From Kitasatospora kifunensis (lineage in GTDB: Bacteria; Actinomycetota; Actinomycetes; Streptomycetales; Streptomycetaceae), in NCBI RefSeq assembly GCF_014203855.1, contig NZ_JACHJV010000001.1:5208001-5272000 (forward strand): DNA of 64,000 bases, written 5' to 3'. The notes beneath the pieces were generated by a model. It had not been told where the DNA came from and did not search any database. It saw only the letters and a program-made list of their open reading frames with translations. Position 1 is the first letter of the stretch, and every line of letters begins with the position of its first letter. Made by a program: the position numbers and the translations under genes. Positions 17,328-25,713 of this stretch are shown here, piece by piece.

Positions 17328-18307
17328 CACGCACGCACCCGCGGGTCGAGTGCCGCGTGGAGCGTGTCGGCCAGGAATCCGGAGGCCAGGATCGTCACCG
17401 CGGTGAAGAGGTTGACGGCCACCACCGCGTTGATGTCGTTCTCCTGGATCGAGCTGATGAACCACTCGCCCATGCCGTGCCAGCCGAAGATCACCTCGGT
17501 GAAGGTGGCGCCGGTGAAGATGCCCAGGATGTTGTAGGCGAAGAGGGTCGACATCGGGATCACCGCGGTGCGCAGCCCGTGCTTGAGCAGCACCTTGCGC
17601 CGGCTCAGGCCCTTGGCCTCGGCGGTGCGCAGGTAGTCCGAGCCGAGCACGTCGAGCATCGTGCCGCGCTGGTAGCGGCTGTAGGTGGCGATGCCGGTGA
17701 GCGCCAGCGAGAGGGTGGGCAGCAGCAGGTGTACGCCCCAGTCGAGCAGGTGGGCGCCGAGCCCGCCGCTCAGCCCCGGGGTCTCGTACCCGGTGAAGTT
17801 GATCAGCTGGTGGCCCGAGGCCTGGTTGACCGCGATCGCGCCGTTCTTCAGGAAGAGCGCGATCAGGAAGACCGGCGAGGAGAGCAGGACGAACGAGAAG
17901 ACGGTCAACGCCCGGTCGGAGATCCGGTACTGGCGTACCGCGCCCCAGGCGCCGGCCGCGACGCCGAGGATCGTGCCGAGCAGGCTGCCGATCACCAGCA
18001 GCCGCAGCGAGACCCAGAGCCGGCGGCCGAAGTCGGCGTTGACCGAGGTGTTGTGGATCGTCTGGCCGAGGTCGCCGTGCAGCACGCCGTCGGCCCAGTG
18101 TCCGAAGCGCACCGCCACCGGGGTGTGGTCGTTGATCCCCAGCGCCGTCAACTGGTGGTCGACCGCGGCCGCGGAGGGCTGTGGTCGCTTGTTCTCGAAG
18201 TAGGCGCGGGGGTCGAGCGCCGCGCTGGAGAGCGCGTAGGCGAGGAAGACCGCGACGATCAGGAGGACCACGTAGTAGGCGAATCTTTTCGCCAGATAGC
18301 GCAGCAT
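17327..18307 (-). CDS. Peptide ABC transporter permease, DppB/OppB type
   Basis: The 326-residue permease starts MLRYLAKRFAYYVVLLIVAV, the typical first helix of DppB proteins, and has the EAA loop YLRTAEAKGLSRRKVLLKHG. It is the first gene of the operon; a GAGAGGAC ribosome-binding site precedes the ATG. Transcription is divergent from the substrate-binding lipoprotein gene across a 567-base gap, so the two transcripts probably share control from that region. Confidence 0.92.
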   Translation of the reverse strand: MLRYLAKRFAYYVVLLIVAVFLAYALSSAALDPRAYFENKRPQPSAAAVDHQLTALGINDHTPVAVRFGHWADGVLHGDLGQTIHNTSVNADFGRRLWVSLRLLVIGSLLGTILGVAAGAWGAVRQYRISDRALTVFSFVLLSSPVFLIALFLKNGAIAVNQASGHQLINFTGYETPGLSGGLGAHLLDWGVHLLLPTLSLALTGIATYSRYQRGTMLDVLGSDYLRTAEAKGLSRRKVLLKHGLRTAVIPMSTLFAYNILGIFTGATFTEVIFGWHGMGEWFISSIQENDINAVVAVNLFTAVTILASGFLADTLHAALDPRVRA

Positions 18308-18610
18308 CAGTGTCCTCTCATGGCACAGCTGATGCCGCGACTCCCGATAGTCATGCTCAATTGCCTTCGCTCGATGGGTGTTCGAAGCAGCTTCGTGCAG
18401 CGGGATTCTGGAACCGATCGCTCGACCGGTCAAGGCCATGCGCACGGCTGCTTCGACGGGTTCGGCGAAGCAGCAGGTCAGAGTCTTGCAGGCAGTCGCA
18501 GCCAGGGTGTTGCCGCAGTATTGCGCCCTGTTGCGATTCGATCAGAAATGATCACACCCCTCTGGTCGGCGACCTGATCGGCTGTTACGTTCTGCTGGCT
18601 GGGCAGCATC

Positions 18611-18648
18611 TTGGCTGCCCACGTTCAAGTTGGCTGCCCACGTTCAAG
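18611..18648 (+). repeat. Two tandem 19-bp direct repeats
   Basis: The 19-base unit TTGGCTGCCCACGTTCAAG occurs twice with no gap (18611-18629 and 18630-18648). It lies just before the 15-bp array in the leader of the binding-protein gene. Both copies begin with TTG in different reading frames, so each could start a short leader peptide. Confidence 0.85.
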
Positions 18649-18668
18649 CCTGGTCACACCTGCACGTG

Positions 18669-18818
18669 CAGAACCGATCCGCCGCGGACCGGTCCGCTCA
18701 GAACCAGTCCACCCAGAACCGGTCCGCCCAAAGCCGATCCGCGCAGAACCGGTCCGCCCAAAGCCGATCCACCCAGAACCGGTCCGCCCAAAGCCGATCC
18801 GCGCAGAACCGGTCCACA
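18669..18818 (+). repeat. Array of ten 15-bp tandem repeats upstream of the peptide-binding lipoprotein
   Basis: Ten consecutive 15-base units alternate between two forms, CAGAACCGGTCCGCC and CAAAGCCGATCCGCG, with few substitutions; the middle seven units are the most regular. Because 15 is a multiple of three, every frame through it is open and encodes pentapeptide repeats. It ends about 55 bases before the binding-protein ATG, so it lies in the 5' leader or promoter. Confidence 0.9.
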
Positions 18819-18874
18819 CACCCGATCCGCCACGCGCAGCCCGATCCACCCCTGATGCCTGAGGAGAACCCTCC

Positions 18875-20590
18875 ATGGATGCCACCAAGCGGCCCGGCCG
18901 CACCCGTTCGCGGCTCCTGCGCTCGATGGTCCCGGCCGCCGCGCTGGCCATGGTGATCACCGGCTGCGGCTCCGGCGGTTCGGGCTCGGGCTCAGGCGCC
19001 GCCCCGAGCGCCGTGCCCAAGCTCGCCGCGGAGGACATCAACCCGCAGCCGCTGGACAACATCAAGGACGGCGGGGAGCTGCGCGAGCCGCTGCAGCAGT
19101 GGGTCGACCAGTGGAACCCGCTGCAGGTGGACGGCACCTACGGTGACTCGGTGGAGATCATGAAGATGGTCGAGCCGATGCTCTTCCGGATCGACGCCAG
19201 CGGCACCTTCCAGCCGGTCTCGGACTTCCTGCAGTCCGCCACCGTGGTCTCCACCTCGCCGCAGGTGGTGCTCTACAAGCTCAACCCCAAGGCCCACTGG
19301 TCGGACGGCAAGGCGCTCAGCTACCTGGACTTCAAGGCCGAGTGGCAGGCCGCCAGCGGCAAGAACCCGGCCTTCAACGTGGCCACCACCTCCGGCTACG
19401 ACCAGATCAGCGACGTCTCCCAGGGCGACGACCCGACCCAGGTCAAGGTCACCTTCGACAAGCCGTACGCCGACTGGCAGAACCTGTTCTACCCGCTGCT
19501 GCCGGCTGCCGGGATCTCCACCCCGGACCAGTTCAACAAGGGCTGGATCGAGCAGATCCCGATCACCGGCGGTGCCTTCAAGCTCGGCTCGCAGGACAAG
19601 GCGGCGCAGACCCTCACCGTGGTGCCCGACCCCAACTGGTGGGGGCAGAAGCCCAAGTTGGACAAGTTCACCTACCGGGTGCTGTCCGCCTCGGCGATCA
19701 CCCAGGCCTTCCTGAACAACGAGATCGACTACGCCAGCGCAGGGCGTGCGGACGCCTACAGTCAGCTCAAGGCCGACCCGAACGCGGTGATCCGCACCGC
19801 CGGGCCGTGGGACGAGGTGCACATCTCCTTCGGCTCCAACGGCGCGATGGCGGACCAGAAGGTCCGTCAGGCGCTCGGCAAGGCGATCGACCGCACAGCA
19901 CTGATCCAGGTGGTCAGCAAGGGCGTTCCGGTGGTCTTCCCGGAACTGGGCAACCACATCCTGATGACCAACCAGGCCGGCTACCAGGACAACTCGGGCG
20001 AGTGGGGCAAGTTCGACCCGGCCGCCGCCAAGCAGCTGCTGACCCAGGCCGGTTGGCAGGACGCCGGGGCCGGCAAGCCGCGCACCAAGGACGGGCAGCA
20101 GCTGGAGCTGCACTTCATCCTCGCCCAGGGCTCCTCGCAGCAGTCGGTCGACATGGCCACCGCCGTGCAGAACATGCTCGGCCAGGTCGGCGTGAAGCTG
20201 GACGTCGACCGGGTGCCGGACAACGACCTCAACGAGAAGTACCTCAACGTCGGCAAGTTCGACCTGGCGACCTGGCGCAACACCGGGTCCTTCCCGCCCT
20301 CGGTGGCCATCCCGAACTACCAGGCGCCCAGCGGCGACAACGTGTACGAGAACTACTCCAAGCTGAGCACGCCGGAGATCGACAGCCTGCTCAAGCAGGC
20401 CGCCTCGACCCTGGACCCGGTCGCGGCCGCCAAGCTCTACAACCAGGCGGACGCGAAGATCTGGGAGCTGGGCCACACCCTGGAGATCTACCAGCGCCCG
20501 CAGGTGACCGCGTTCCGCAAGGGCCTGGCCAACTTCGGGGCCAGTGGCCTGGCGGACGTCGACTACACCAAGGTCGGCTGGCAGAAGTAG
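18875..20590 (+). CDS. Peptide/nickel-type ABC transporter substrate-binding lipoprotein
   Basis: The 571-residue protein is a family 5 solute-binding protein. A basic signal peptide ends in the lipobox VITGC with Cys31, followed by a Gly/Ser linker, so it would be lipid-anchored outside the membrane. The family signature region around LYKLNPKAHWSDGKALSYLDF and the later VRQALGKAIDRTALIQ segment are clear. It is divergent from the permease and ATPase operon and completes that importer. Ligand is probably a peptide, but this cannot be read from sequence. Confidence 0.93.
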   Translation: MDATKRPGRTRSRLLRSMVPAAALAMVITGCGSGGSGSGSGAAPSAVPKLAAEDINPQPLDNIKDGGELREPLQQWVDQWNPLQVDGTYGDSVEIMKMVEPMLFRIDASGTFQPVSDFLQSATVVSTSPQVVLYKLNPKAHWSDGKALSYLDFKAEWQAASGKNPAFNVATTSGYDQISDVSQGDDPTQVKVTFDKPYADWQNLFYPLLPAAGISTPDQFNKGWIEQIPITGGAFKLGSQDKAAQTLTVVPDPNWWGQKPKLDKFTYRVLSASAITQAFLNNEIDYASAGRADAYSQLKADPNAVIRTAGPWDEVHISFGSNGAMADQKVRQALGKAIDRTALIQVVSKGVPVVFPELGNHILMTNQAGYQDNSGEWGKFDPAAAKQLLTQAGWQDAGAGKPRTKDGQQLELHFILAQGSSQQSVDMATAVQNMLGQVGVKLDVDRVPDNDLNEKYLNVGKFDLATWRNTGSFPPSVAIPNYQAPSGDNVYENYSKLSTPEIDSLLKQAASTLDPVAAAKLYNQADAKIWELGHTLEIYQRPQVTAFRKGLANFGASGLADVDYTKVGWQK

Positions 20591-21049
20591 CGCTGATCGG
20601 ACATCAGGTAACTGGCGAGTTGGTCGGGTCGGAGCGCTGTCGGGCAGCGCGGTGATCACGAGGCCGGTGCGGACGACGAGGGTGTGCCTCCCCGTCGATG
20701 CCGTACCGGCCTTGACCTTCCGCGTTGCCCGCAGGACGCCCTTCTTGCTGTTCCGCTGGAAGGGAATCTATCCGGACATTCGGGGCGATCGCACCATGCG
20801 ACACCCCAGGCGGGTGTCCGGGGTGGGGCGCTGTCACCCGGTTCGCGCACTGATTCGTCAACTCTCCTTGACCGCAGCGCGGTGGCCGGGCCGGCGGTTG
20901 CGCGGGCCAGGTGACGCATTGCCGTGGCGTGCCGTCGCGGTGCGTGCGCGGACCACCGGCGGCTGCCACGATCGGCCGGGAGGCGGCCCGTCGGGTTCGG
21001 CGGGCCGCGCCGACCGGGAGTGTCGAACGTGCTGGGAGTGTCGCAACCG
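20591..21049. other. Intergenic region, no gene recognised
   Basis: About 460 bases between the binding-protein stop and the LtrA mini-ORFs. Frames are open on both strands because of base composition, but none shows protein-like sequence. No strong hairpin directly follows the binding-protein stop. Confidence 0.4.
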
Positions 21050-21089
21050 ATGACCGCAGGAACCGTCCGATGACCGCAGGAACCATCCG
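21050..21089 (+). repeat. Duplicated 20-bp start/RBS module forming two overlapping mini-ORFs
   Basis: The unit ATGACCGCAGGAACC plus five more bases occurs twice in tandem (21050-21069, 21070-21089; one difference, GTC against ATC). Each copy starts a seven-codon ORF, MTAGTVR (21050-21073) and MTAGTIR (21070-21093). Each ends in a TGA that overlaps the next ATG, and the last overlaps the LtrA start at 21090. Confidence 0.8.
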
Positions 21090-22283
21090 ATGAGCGCCGA
21101 GGCCGCCGAGTCGCACGGGGGCGCGGCGAGCGAGCCGGCGGTGCGGCGCATGGTGCCGCGCAGCCGGGGCGAGGCACACCGCACCGCGACCTCGCTGGAA
21201 CTCTTCTTCGACCTCTGCTTCGTGGTCGCGGTCGCCCAGGGCGGGCGGCAACTGGCCACCGCGCTGGGCGAGGGGCACCTGCGGGTGGCCGTTCTCGGCT
21301 ATCTGATGGCTTTTTTCGCGATTTGGTGGGCTTGGATGAATTTCACCTGGTTCGCCTCCGCCTACGACTGCGACGACGTGCCGTACCGGGTCACCACGCT
21401 GGTCCAGATCACCGGTGCGCTGATCCTGGCGGCCGGGATCCCGCGCATGTTCCTGGACCGGGACTTCACCCTCGGCGTGCTCGGCTACGTGGTGATGCGC
21501 CTGGCGTTGGTCACCCAGTGGCTACGGGCCTCGCACGGGGAGAGCGGCGCGGCCCGGACCATGACGCGCAGCTACGCGGCTGGGATCGCGCTGGTCCAGG
21601 TCGGCTGGGTGGTGGTGCTCTTGCTGCCGAGTTCGGTGGTCCCGTGGGTGCTGCCGTTCGGGGTGATTGCCGAACTGTCCGTCCCGGCGATCGCCGAGCG
21701 CCGGGTGCAGAGCACCTGGCACCCGCACCACATCTCCGAGCGCTACGGGCTCTTCACCCTGATCGTGCTCGGCGAGACGGTCTCGGCCGCCACCGTGGCG
21801 GTGCAGAGCGCGGTGGACGAGCACGAGGCGCTGGGCAAACTGATCCCGGTCGCGGTCGGCGGACTCCTGCTCTGCTTCGCGGCCTGGTGGATCTACTTCG
21901 CCGCGCCGATCCACGAGCACCTGCGCTCCAACCGGCAGGCCTTCCTGTGGGGATACGGCCACTATCTGATCTTCGGATCGGCGGCCGCGATCGGCGCCGG
22001 CCTTGAGGTCGCCGTCGAGTACGCGGTCGGCAAGGCGCACATCTCCGCCGTTGCCGCCACCGCCACGGTGACCGTCCCGGCCGCGCTCTACCTGGCCACC
22101 GTCTGGGCGCTGCACTCGCGGCACAGCAAGACCGGCGCGGCGCAGTGGGTGCTGCCGGTGGCGGCCCTCGCGGTGCTGGCCTGCACCGCGATCGGCGAGT
22201 CGGGGGTGCTGGCGGCCGGGCTGGTCGCGGCGGCGGCGATCGCGGTGGGGGTGTGGCTGCACAGCCGGGAGGTGGTTGCGTGA
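21090..22283 (+). CDS. Low-temperature-requirement A (LtrA) family membrane protein
   Basis: The 397-residue protein has the LtrA opening RTATSLELFFDLCFVVAVAQ, a WWAWMNFTWFASAYDCDDV motif after the second helix, and about ten to eleven membrane helices. LtrA was named from a Listeria cold-growth mutant; its biochemical function is not known. The ATG follows the second of two tandem mini-ORFs with start-stop overlaps, so its translation is probably coupled to leader translation. It stands alone, without a co-directional operon partner of related function. Confidence 0.85.
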   Translation: MSAEAAESHGGAASEPAVRRMVPRSRGEAHRTATSLELFFDLCFVVAVAQGGRQLATALGEGHLRVAVLGYLMAFFAIWWAWMNFTWFASAYDCDDVPYRVTTLVQITGALILAAGIPRMFLDRDFTLGVLGYVVMRLALVTQWLRASHGESGAARTMTRSYAAGIALVQVGWVVVLLLPSSVVPWVLPFGVIAELSVPAIAERRVQSTWHPHHISERYGLFTLIVLGETVSAATVAVQSAVDEHEALGKLIPVAVGGLLLCFAAWWIYFAAPIHEHLRSNRQAFLWGYGHYLIFGSAAAIGAGLEVAVEYAVGKAHISAVAATATVTVPAALYLATVWALHSRHSKTGAAQWVLPVAALAVLACTAIGESGVLAAGLVAAAAIAVGVWLHSREVVA

Positions 22284-22349
22284 GGGTGAGTGTCGGCGCG
22301 ACCTGCGAGGATGCGCTGACCCCTGCCGTCCACCCACCGAGGACCCCCA

Positions 22350-22988
22350 GTGCCACTCGCCGACCTGCCCTACGCGCACCTGCTCCAGCCGCACGACGGA
22401 CCGCTGCGCCGGGACCACCGCTATGACACGGTGCACTTCGACGGCCTCTCCTTCGAGGGCGAGCAGGCCGGCGGCGCGCTCTTCCTGGAGTGCGCCTTCA
22501 CCGAGGTCGCGCTCACCGAGGTGAAGCTGCGTCAGGCCCGTTTCAACGAGGTCTGGTTGGAGCGCTGCCGCCTGGTGGCCTGCGAGCTGGTGGAGAGCGA
22601 GTGGCAGGACGCCACGGCGCAGGGCGGGCTCTTCGCGGGGGTCTCGGCGTACGGCGCGCAGCTGCGCCGGGTGACGGTGCGCCAGTGCAAGTTGGAGTCG
22701 GTCAACCTGCGTGGTGCGGTGCTGCGCGAGGTGGTCTTCGAGGACTGCCAGTTGCGGGACGTGGACTTCGGCGGCGCGAAACTGACGGACGTGAGCTTCC
22801 CCGGCAGCTCGCTGGAGGAGGTCAGGTTCGGCGGCGCCAAGCTCGCCAAGACCGACCTGCGCGGGGCGAGCCGGCTGCTGCTGCCGGACGGCCACGAGGG
22901 GCTGCGCGGCGCGCTGATCTCCTCGGCGCAGCTGATCGAGCTGGCACCGCAGTTCGCCCAGGCGCTCGGCGTGCAGGTGCGTGACTGA
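22350..22988 (+). CDS. Pentapeptide-repeat protein
   Basis: The 212-residue protein contains imperfect A(D/N)LXX-type repeats from about residue 40 to 170, for example RFNEVWLERCRLVACELVES and NLRGAVLREVVFEDCQLRDV, which would build a right-handed quadrilateral beta-helix. Some family members mimic DNA and protect gyrase (Qnr, MfpA), but many have no known function. GTG is the start, after a GAGGA. The C-terminal helix differs from the MfpA dimerisation tail, so a gyrase role is unproven. Confidence 0.8.
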   Translation: MPLADLPYAHLLQPHDGPLRRDHRYDTVHFDGLSFEGEQAGGALFLECAFTEVALTEVKLRQARFNEVWLERCRLVACELVESEWQDATAQGGLFAGVSAYGAQLRRVTVRQCKLESVNLRGAVLREVVFEDCQLRDVDFGGAKLTDVSFPGSSLEEVRFGGAKLAKTDLRGASRLLLPDGHEGLRGALISSAQLIELAPQFAQALGVQVRD

Positions 22989-23200
22989 GCGGGCGTGACT
23001 GGCTTGGCGCAGCTGAGCGGGTGCGGCTGATCGCCAATGCGATGCGGCCCGCAGTTCACCGGGCGGCCGCTCGCTGACCCCGGGGCAAACAGTCGAACAA
23101 GCCTCGGTGCAAGCCCCTAGCGGCTGCCGCCCGCCTGGGCCACGATGTGCGCGGCCCACGTTTGTCACGGGGTGAGCCGGCCGGGCGGCAGCACGGACGG

Positions 23201-24133
23201 TCACTGCTGGAAGTAGTGGCCCTTGTCGAGATCCTCGATGAGGCCGGGCTGGGTCGGCTGCCAGTCGAACTGCTCGCGGGTCAGTGCGCTGGAGACCGGG
23301 CCGTCGAGACCGATGAAGCCGCCCATCCACCCGAAGTGCTCGCCGGCGTCCTCGGGGGAGACGGAGACCACCGGCAGGCCGAGGTGTCGCCCGAGGACCT
23401 CGGCGACGGCGCGGATCGGCACGCCCTCGTCCGCGACCGGGTGCAGCGTCGATCCCGCCGGGGCCTGCTCCAGCGCCAGGCGGAACAGGCGGGCCGCGTC
23501 GAGCCGGTGGACCGCCGGCCAGCGGTTGGAGCCGTCGCCGACGTAGCCGGAGACGCCCTTGGCGCGGGCGATGTCGATCAGGGTCGCCATGAAGCCGTTG
23601 TCCCCTTCGCCGTGCACCGTCGGGGGCAGGCGCAGGATGGAGGAGCGGACGCCGCGGGTGGCCAGGGCGAGCGTCGCCTGGGCGTTGGCGTGCCGGATCG
23701 CCGGGCCGGACTGCGCGGCGCCCTGCTCGGCGCCCTGCTCGGAGCCGTGCCCGTCCCGCTCGGTCGCCACCCGGCCCGGGGCGAGCCCGAGCAGGCCCGA
23801 GGCGATGACGAACGGTCGGTCGGAACCGGCGAGCGCCTCGCCGAAGGTGTCGATGGCGCGGCGATCCGCGTTGGCAGCGCCGTCGAAGTCGCCGGTGAAG
23901 GCGATGTCGTGCTTGAACGCGAGGTGGATCACGCCGTCCGAAGCGGCGGCCGCCTCGCGCAGGGTGTCGAGGTCGTCGAGAGAGCCGCGCCGCACCTCGG
24001 CCCCGGCCTTGGTGAGGGCGTCGGCCGAGGCCTGCGAGCGGGCGAGCCCGACGACCTGGTGGCCGGCGCCGATGAGCTCGGGAACCACGGCGGAGCCGAT
24101 CCAGCCGGACGCACCGGTAACGAACACGCGCAT
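23201..24133 (-). CDS. NAD(P)-dependent epimerase/dehydratase-like SDR (extended)
   Basis: The 310-residue protein opens MRVFVTGASGWIGSAVVPEL with the GxxGxxG Rossmann motif (6-13) and continues like the atypical extended SDRs (NAD-binding 10 family). The usual YxxxK is not obvious, so a cofactor-binding or reductase role is less certain. It begins after a GGAGG site and is divergent from a TetR gene. Two copies of an inverted repeat lie between them, so it is the probable regulated target. Confidence 0.82.
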   Translation of the reverse strand: MRVFVTGASGWIGSAVVPELIGAGHQVVGLARSQASADALTKAGAEVRRGSLDDLDTLREAAAASDGVIHLAFKHDIAFTGDFDGAANADRRAIDTFGEALAGSDRPFVIASGLLGLAPGRVATERDGHGSEQGAEQGAAQSGPAIRHANAQATLALATRGVRSSILRLPPTVHGEGDNGFMATLIDIARAKGVSGYVGDGSNRWPAVHRLDAARLFRLALEQAPAGSTLHPVADEGVPIRAVAEVLGRHLGLPVVSVSPEDAGEHFGWMGGFIGLDGPVSSALTREQFDWQPTQPGLIEDLDKGHYFQQ

Positions 24134-24185
24134 GAGAAACCTCCAGTGTCGGCTGTGCTCGTCGCAGGACGTGCGCCGAGACAGC

Positions 24186-24206
24186 TGATGTCAGGTGCTG
24201 TCATCA
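24186..24206. promoter_or_regulatory. TetR operator candidate 1
   Basis: TGATGTCAG-GTG-CTGTCATCA is an inverted repeat with 9-base arms and one mismatch. It lies nearer the SDR gene and is 30 bases centre-to-centre from an almost identical second copy. Confidence 0.7.
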
Positions 24207-24215
24207 GAGTAGCTC

Positions 24216-24236
24216 TGATGACAGGTGCTGTCATCA
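24216..24236. promoter_or_regulatory. TetR operator candidate 2
   Basis: TGATGACAG-GTG-CTGTCATCA has perfect 9-base arms. It covers the expected -35 region of the TetR promoter, whose TAAGAT -10 is at 24239-24244, seven bases before the ATG; bound repressor would block its own leaderless message. Confidence 0.75.
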
Positions 24237-24251
24237 CGTAAGATCAGTCGC

Positions 24252-24821
24252 ATGGGGCGATGGGAGCCGAACGCGCGTGGCCGGCTGGAACAAGCGGCGC
24301 TGGAGCTCTATGTCGAGCGCGGATACGCGCAGACCACGGTTGCGGAGATCGCCGCGCGGGCCGGGCTGACGGAGCGGACGTTCTTCCGGCACTTCGCCGA
24401 CAAGCGCGAGGTCCTGTTCGGGGGCGCGGGCACCTTGCAGGAGCTGATGACGGGGGCCGTCGCCGACGCGCCTGAGCCCGCGAGCCCGATCGACGCGGTG
24501 GCCGCGGCCCTGCAGACCGCCGGTGCCATGTTCCAGGAGCGCCGCGAGGCCGTCCTGCGGCGCCAGAGCGTCATCGCCGCCAATCCGGAGTTGCAGGAGC
24601 GCGAGTTGATCAAGCTCGCGACGCTCGGCTCGGCGCTCGCCGAAGCGTTGCGCCGGCGCGGCGTCACGGACCCGGCCGCGAGCCTGGCCGCCGAGTCGGG
24701 GGTCGCCGTCCTGCGGATCGCCTTCGAGCAGTGGATCGGCGACACCGGCCAAGCCGAGCTGCCGCAGCTCATGCGCGCCTCGCTCGAGGAGCTCAGAGCC
24801 CTGACATCCGCCTTGCGCTGA
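24252..24821 (+). CDS. TetR-family transcriptional regulator
   Basis: The 189-residue regulator has the N-terminal HTH TTVAEIAARAGLTERTFFRH (about 27-46) and an all-helical ligand/dimerisation domain. ATG at 24252 is preferred over the upstream start at 24225, because a TAAGAT -10 box lies seven bases before it and no ribosome-binding site is present. It faces the SDR gene, and two inverted repeats in the gap are likely its operators. The ligand is unknown; an SDR substrate is a reasonable guess. Confidence 0.9.
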   Translation: MGRWEPNARGRLEQAALELYVERGYAQTTVAEIAARAGLTERTFFRHFADKREVLFGGAGTLQELMTGAVADAPEPASPIDAVAAALQTAGAMFQERREAVLRRQSVIAANPELQERELIKLATLGSALAEALRRRGVTDPAASLAAESGVAVLRIAFEQWIGDTGQAELPQLMRASLEELRALTSALR

Positions 24822-24855
24822 AGCACAGGGACACTCGACCGAGAGGAACGGCCGC

Positions 24856-25554
24856 ATGACGCAATCCCCGGAGCCGATCAGGGTGTTGATCGCAGATGAT
24901 CAGCCCTTGGTGCGGCGCGGCCTGGCGCTGATCCTGGCACCCAACCCGGCCTTCGAGGTGGTGGCCGAGGCGGAGCACGGTGAGCAGGCGGTCGAACTCG
25001 CCCACCAACACCGGCCCGACGTCGTGGTGATGGACATCCGGATGCCGGTCCTGGACGGGGTGAAGGCGACCGAGCGGCTCTCCCAGGAGCTGCCCGGGTG
25101 CCGGGTGCTGGCGCTGAGCACCTTCGACATGGACGAGTACGTGGTCGCCGCACTGCGCGCGGGCGCCTACGGGTTCCTGCCCAAGGACGTCTCCCCGGAG
25201 GAACTCCTCGCGGCGGTGCGCACCGTGCACCTCGGCGAGGCCGCCGTCGCGCCGCGCCTGCTCACCCGGCTGATCTCCACCTACGTCACCGCGCCCCGAC
25301 GCCCCGAGCCCGCCGCGACGTCGACCCTGAGCCTGGGCGAACTCACGCCCCGCGAGGTCGAGGTGTGGCGCCTGCTGGCCACCGGCCTGGACAACGGCGA
25401 GATCGCGGGGTCGCTGGAGATCAGTGTCTCCACGGTCAAGAACTACATCACCAGCATCTTCGGCAAGTTGAGCGTCCGCGACCGCGCCCAAGCGGTGATC
25501 GCGGCCTACGAGTGCGGCCTGGTCGAGGCCCGCTCGGCGAGTTCGGCGGGCTGA
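24856..25554 (+). CDS. NarL/LuxR-family response regulator (orphan)
   Basis: The 232-residue protein has a receiver domain with the acidic pair at Asp14/15, phosphoacceptor Asp60 in VVVMDIRMP and Lys in GFLPKDVSPEE (about 114). A linker leads to a LuxR HTH (about 165-225) with LTPREVEVWRLLATGLDNGE and VSTVKNYITSIFGKL. It follows the TetR gene by 34 bases with its own GAGAGGAA site and may be read through from it. No kinase gene is adjacent; the only histidine kinase in the window, of the matching family, is at 5.4-6.6 kb. Confidence 0.9.
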   Translation: MTQSPEPIRVLIADDQPLVRRGLALILAPNPAFEVVAEAEHGEQAVELAHQHRPDVVVMDIRMPVLDGVKATERLSQELPGCRVLALSTFDMDEYVVAALRAGAYGFLPKDVSPEELLAAVRTVHLGEAAVAPRLLTRLISTYVTAPRRPEPAATSTLSLGELTPREVEVWRLLATGLDNGEIAGSLEISVSTVKNYITSIFGKLSVRDRAQAVIAAYECGLVEARSASSAG

Positions 25555-25631
25555 CGGTCCGCCGGTCCGGCGGGCGGGCTGCCCTGGGGCTGTGCTGGGA
25601 TCAACTCATGCTGTGACGGGCCGTAATTCGC

Positions 25632-25660
25632 TTGACCTGGTCACGGGTCAACGCTGCACT
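25632..25660 (+). promoter_or_regulatory. Candidate promoter with overlapping inverted repeat for the acetyltransferase
   Basis: TTGACC at 25632 and TGCACT at 25655 are spaced by 17 bases. TTGACC and GGTCAA (ending at 25651) also form an inverted repeat across the spacer, a possible operator. Confidence 0.45.
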
Positions 25661-25713
25661 GTGGCGGGCACCACGAGTCGTGGTGCCGGCATCCCGGAAA
25701 GGCAGCGGCAGCG

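Noticed and set aside
18669-18818. Possible CRISPR array
   Set aside because: The units are 15 bases with no unique spacers between them; they are plain tandem repeats, and no cas gene is near.
18992-20659. Open frame of 555 codons on the minus strand
   Set aside because: It is the antisense of the substrate-binding lipoprotein; the plus-strand product has a lipobox and clear family sequence.
20604-21278. Minus-strand frames between the binding protein and LtrA
   Set aside because: Arg/Pro/Gly-rich translations with no ribosome-binding site; two of them run into the LtrA coding sequence antisense.
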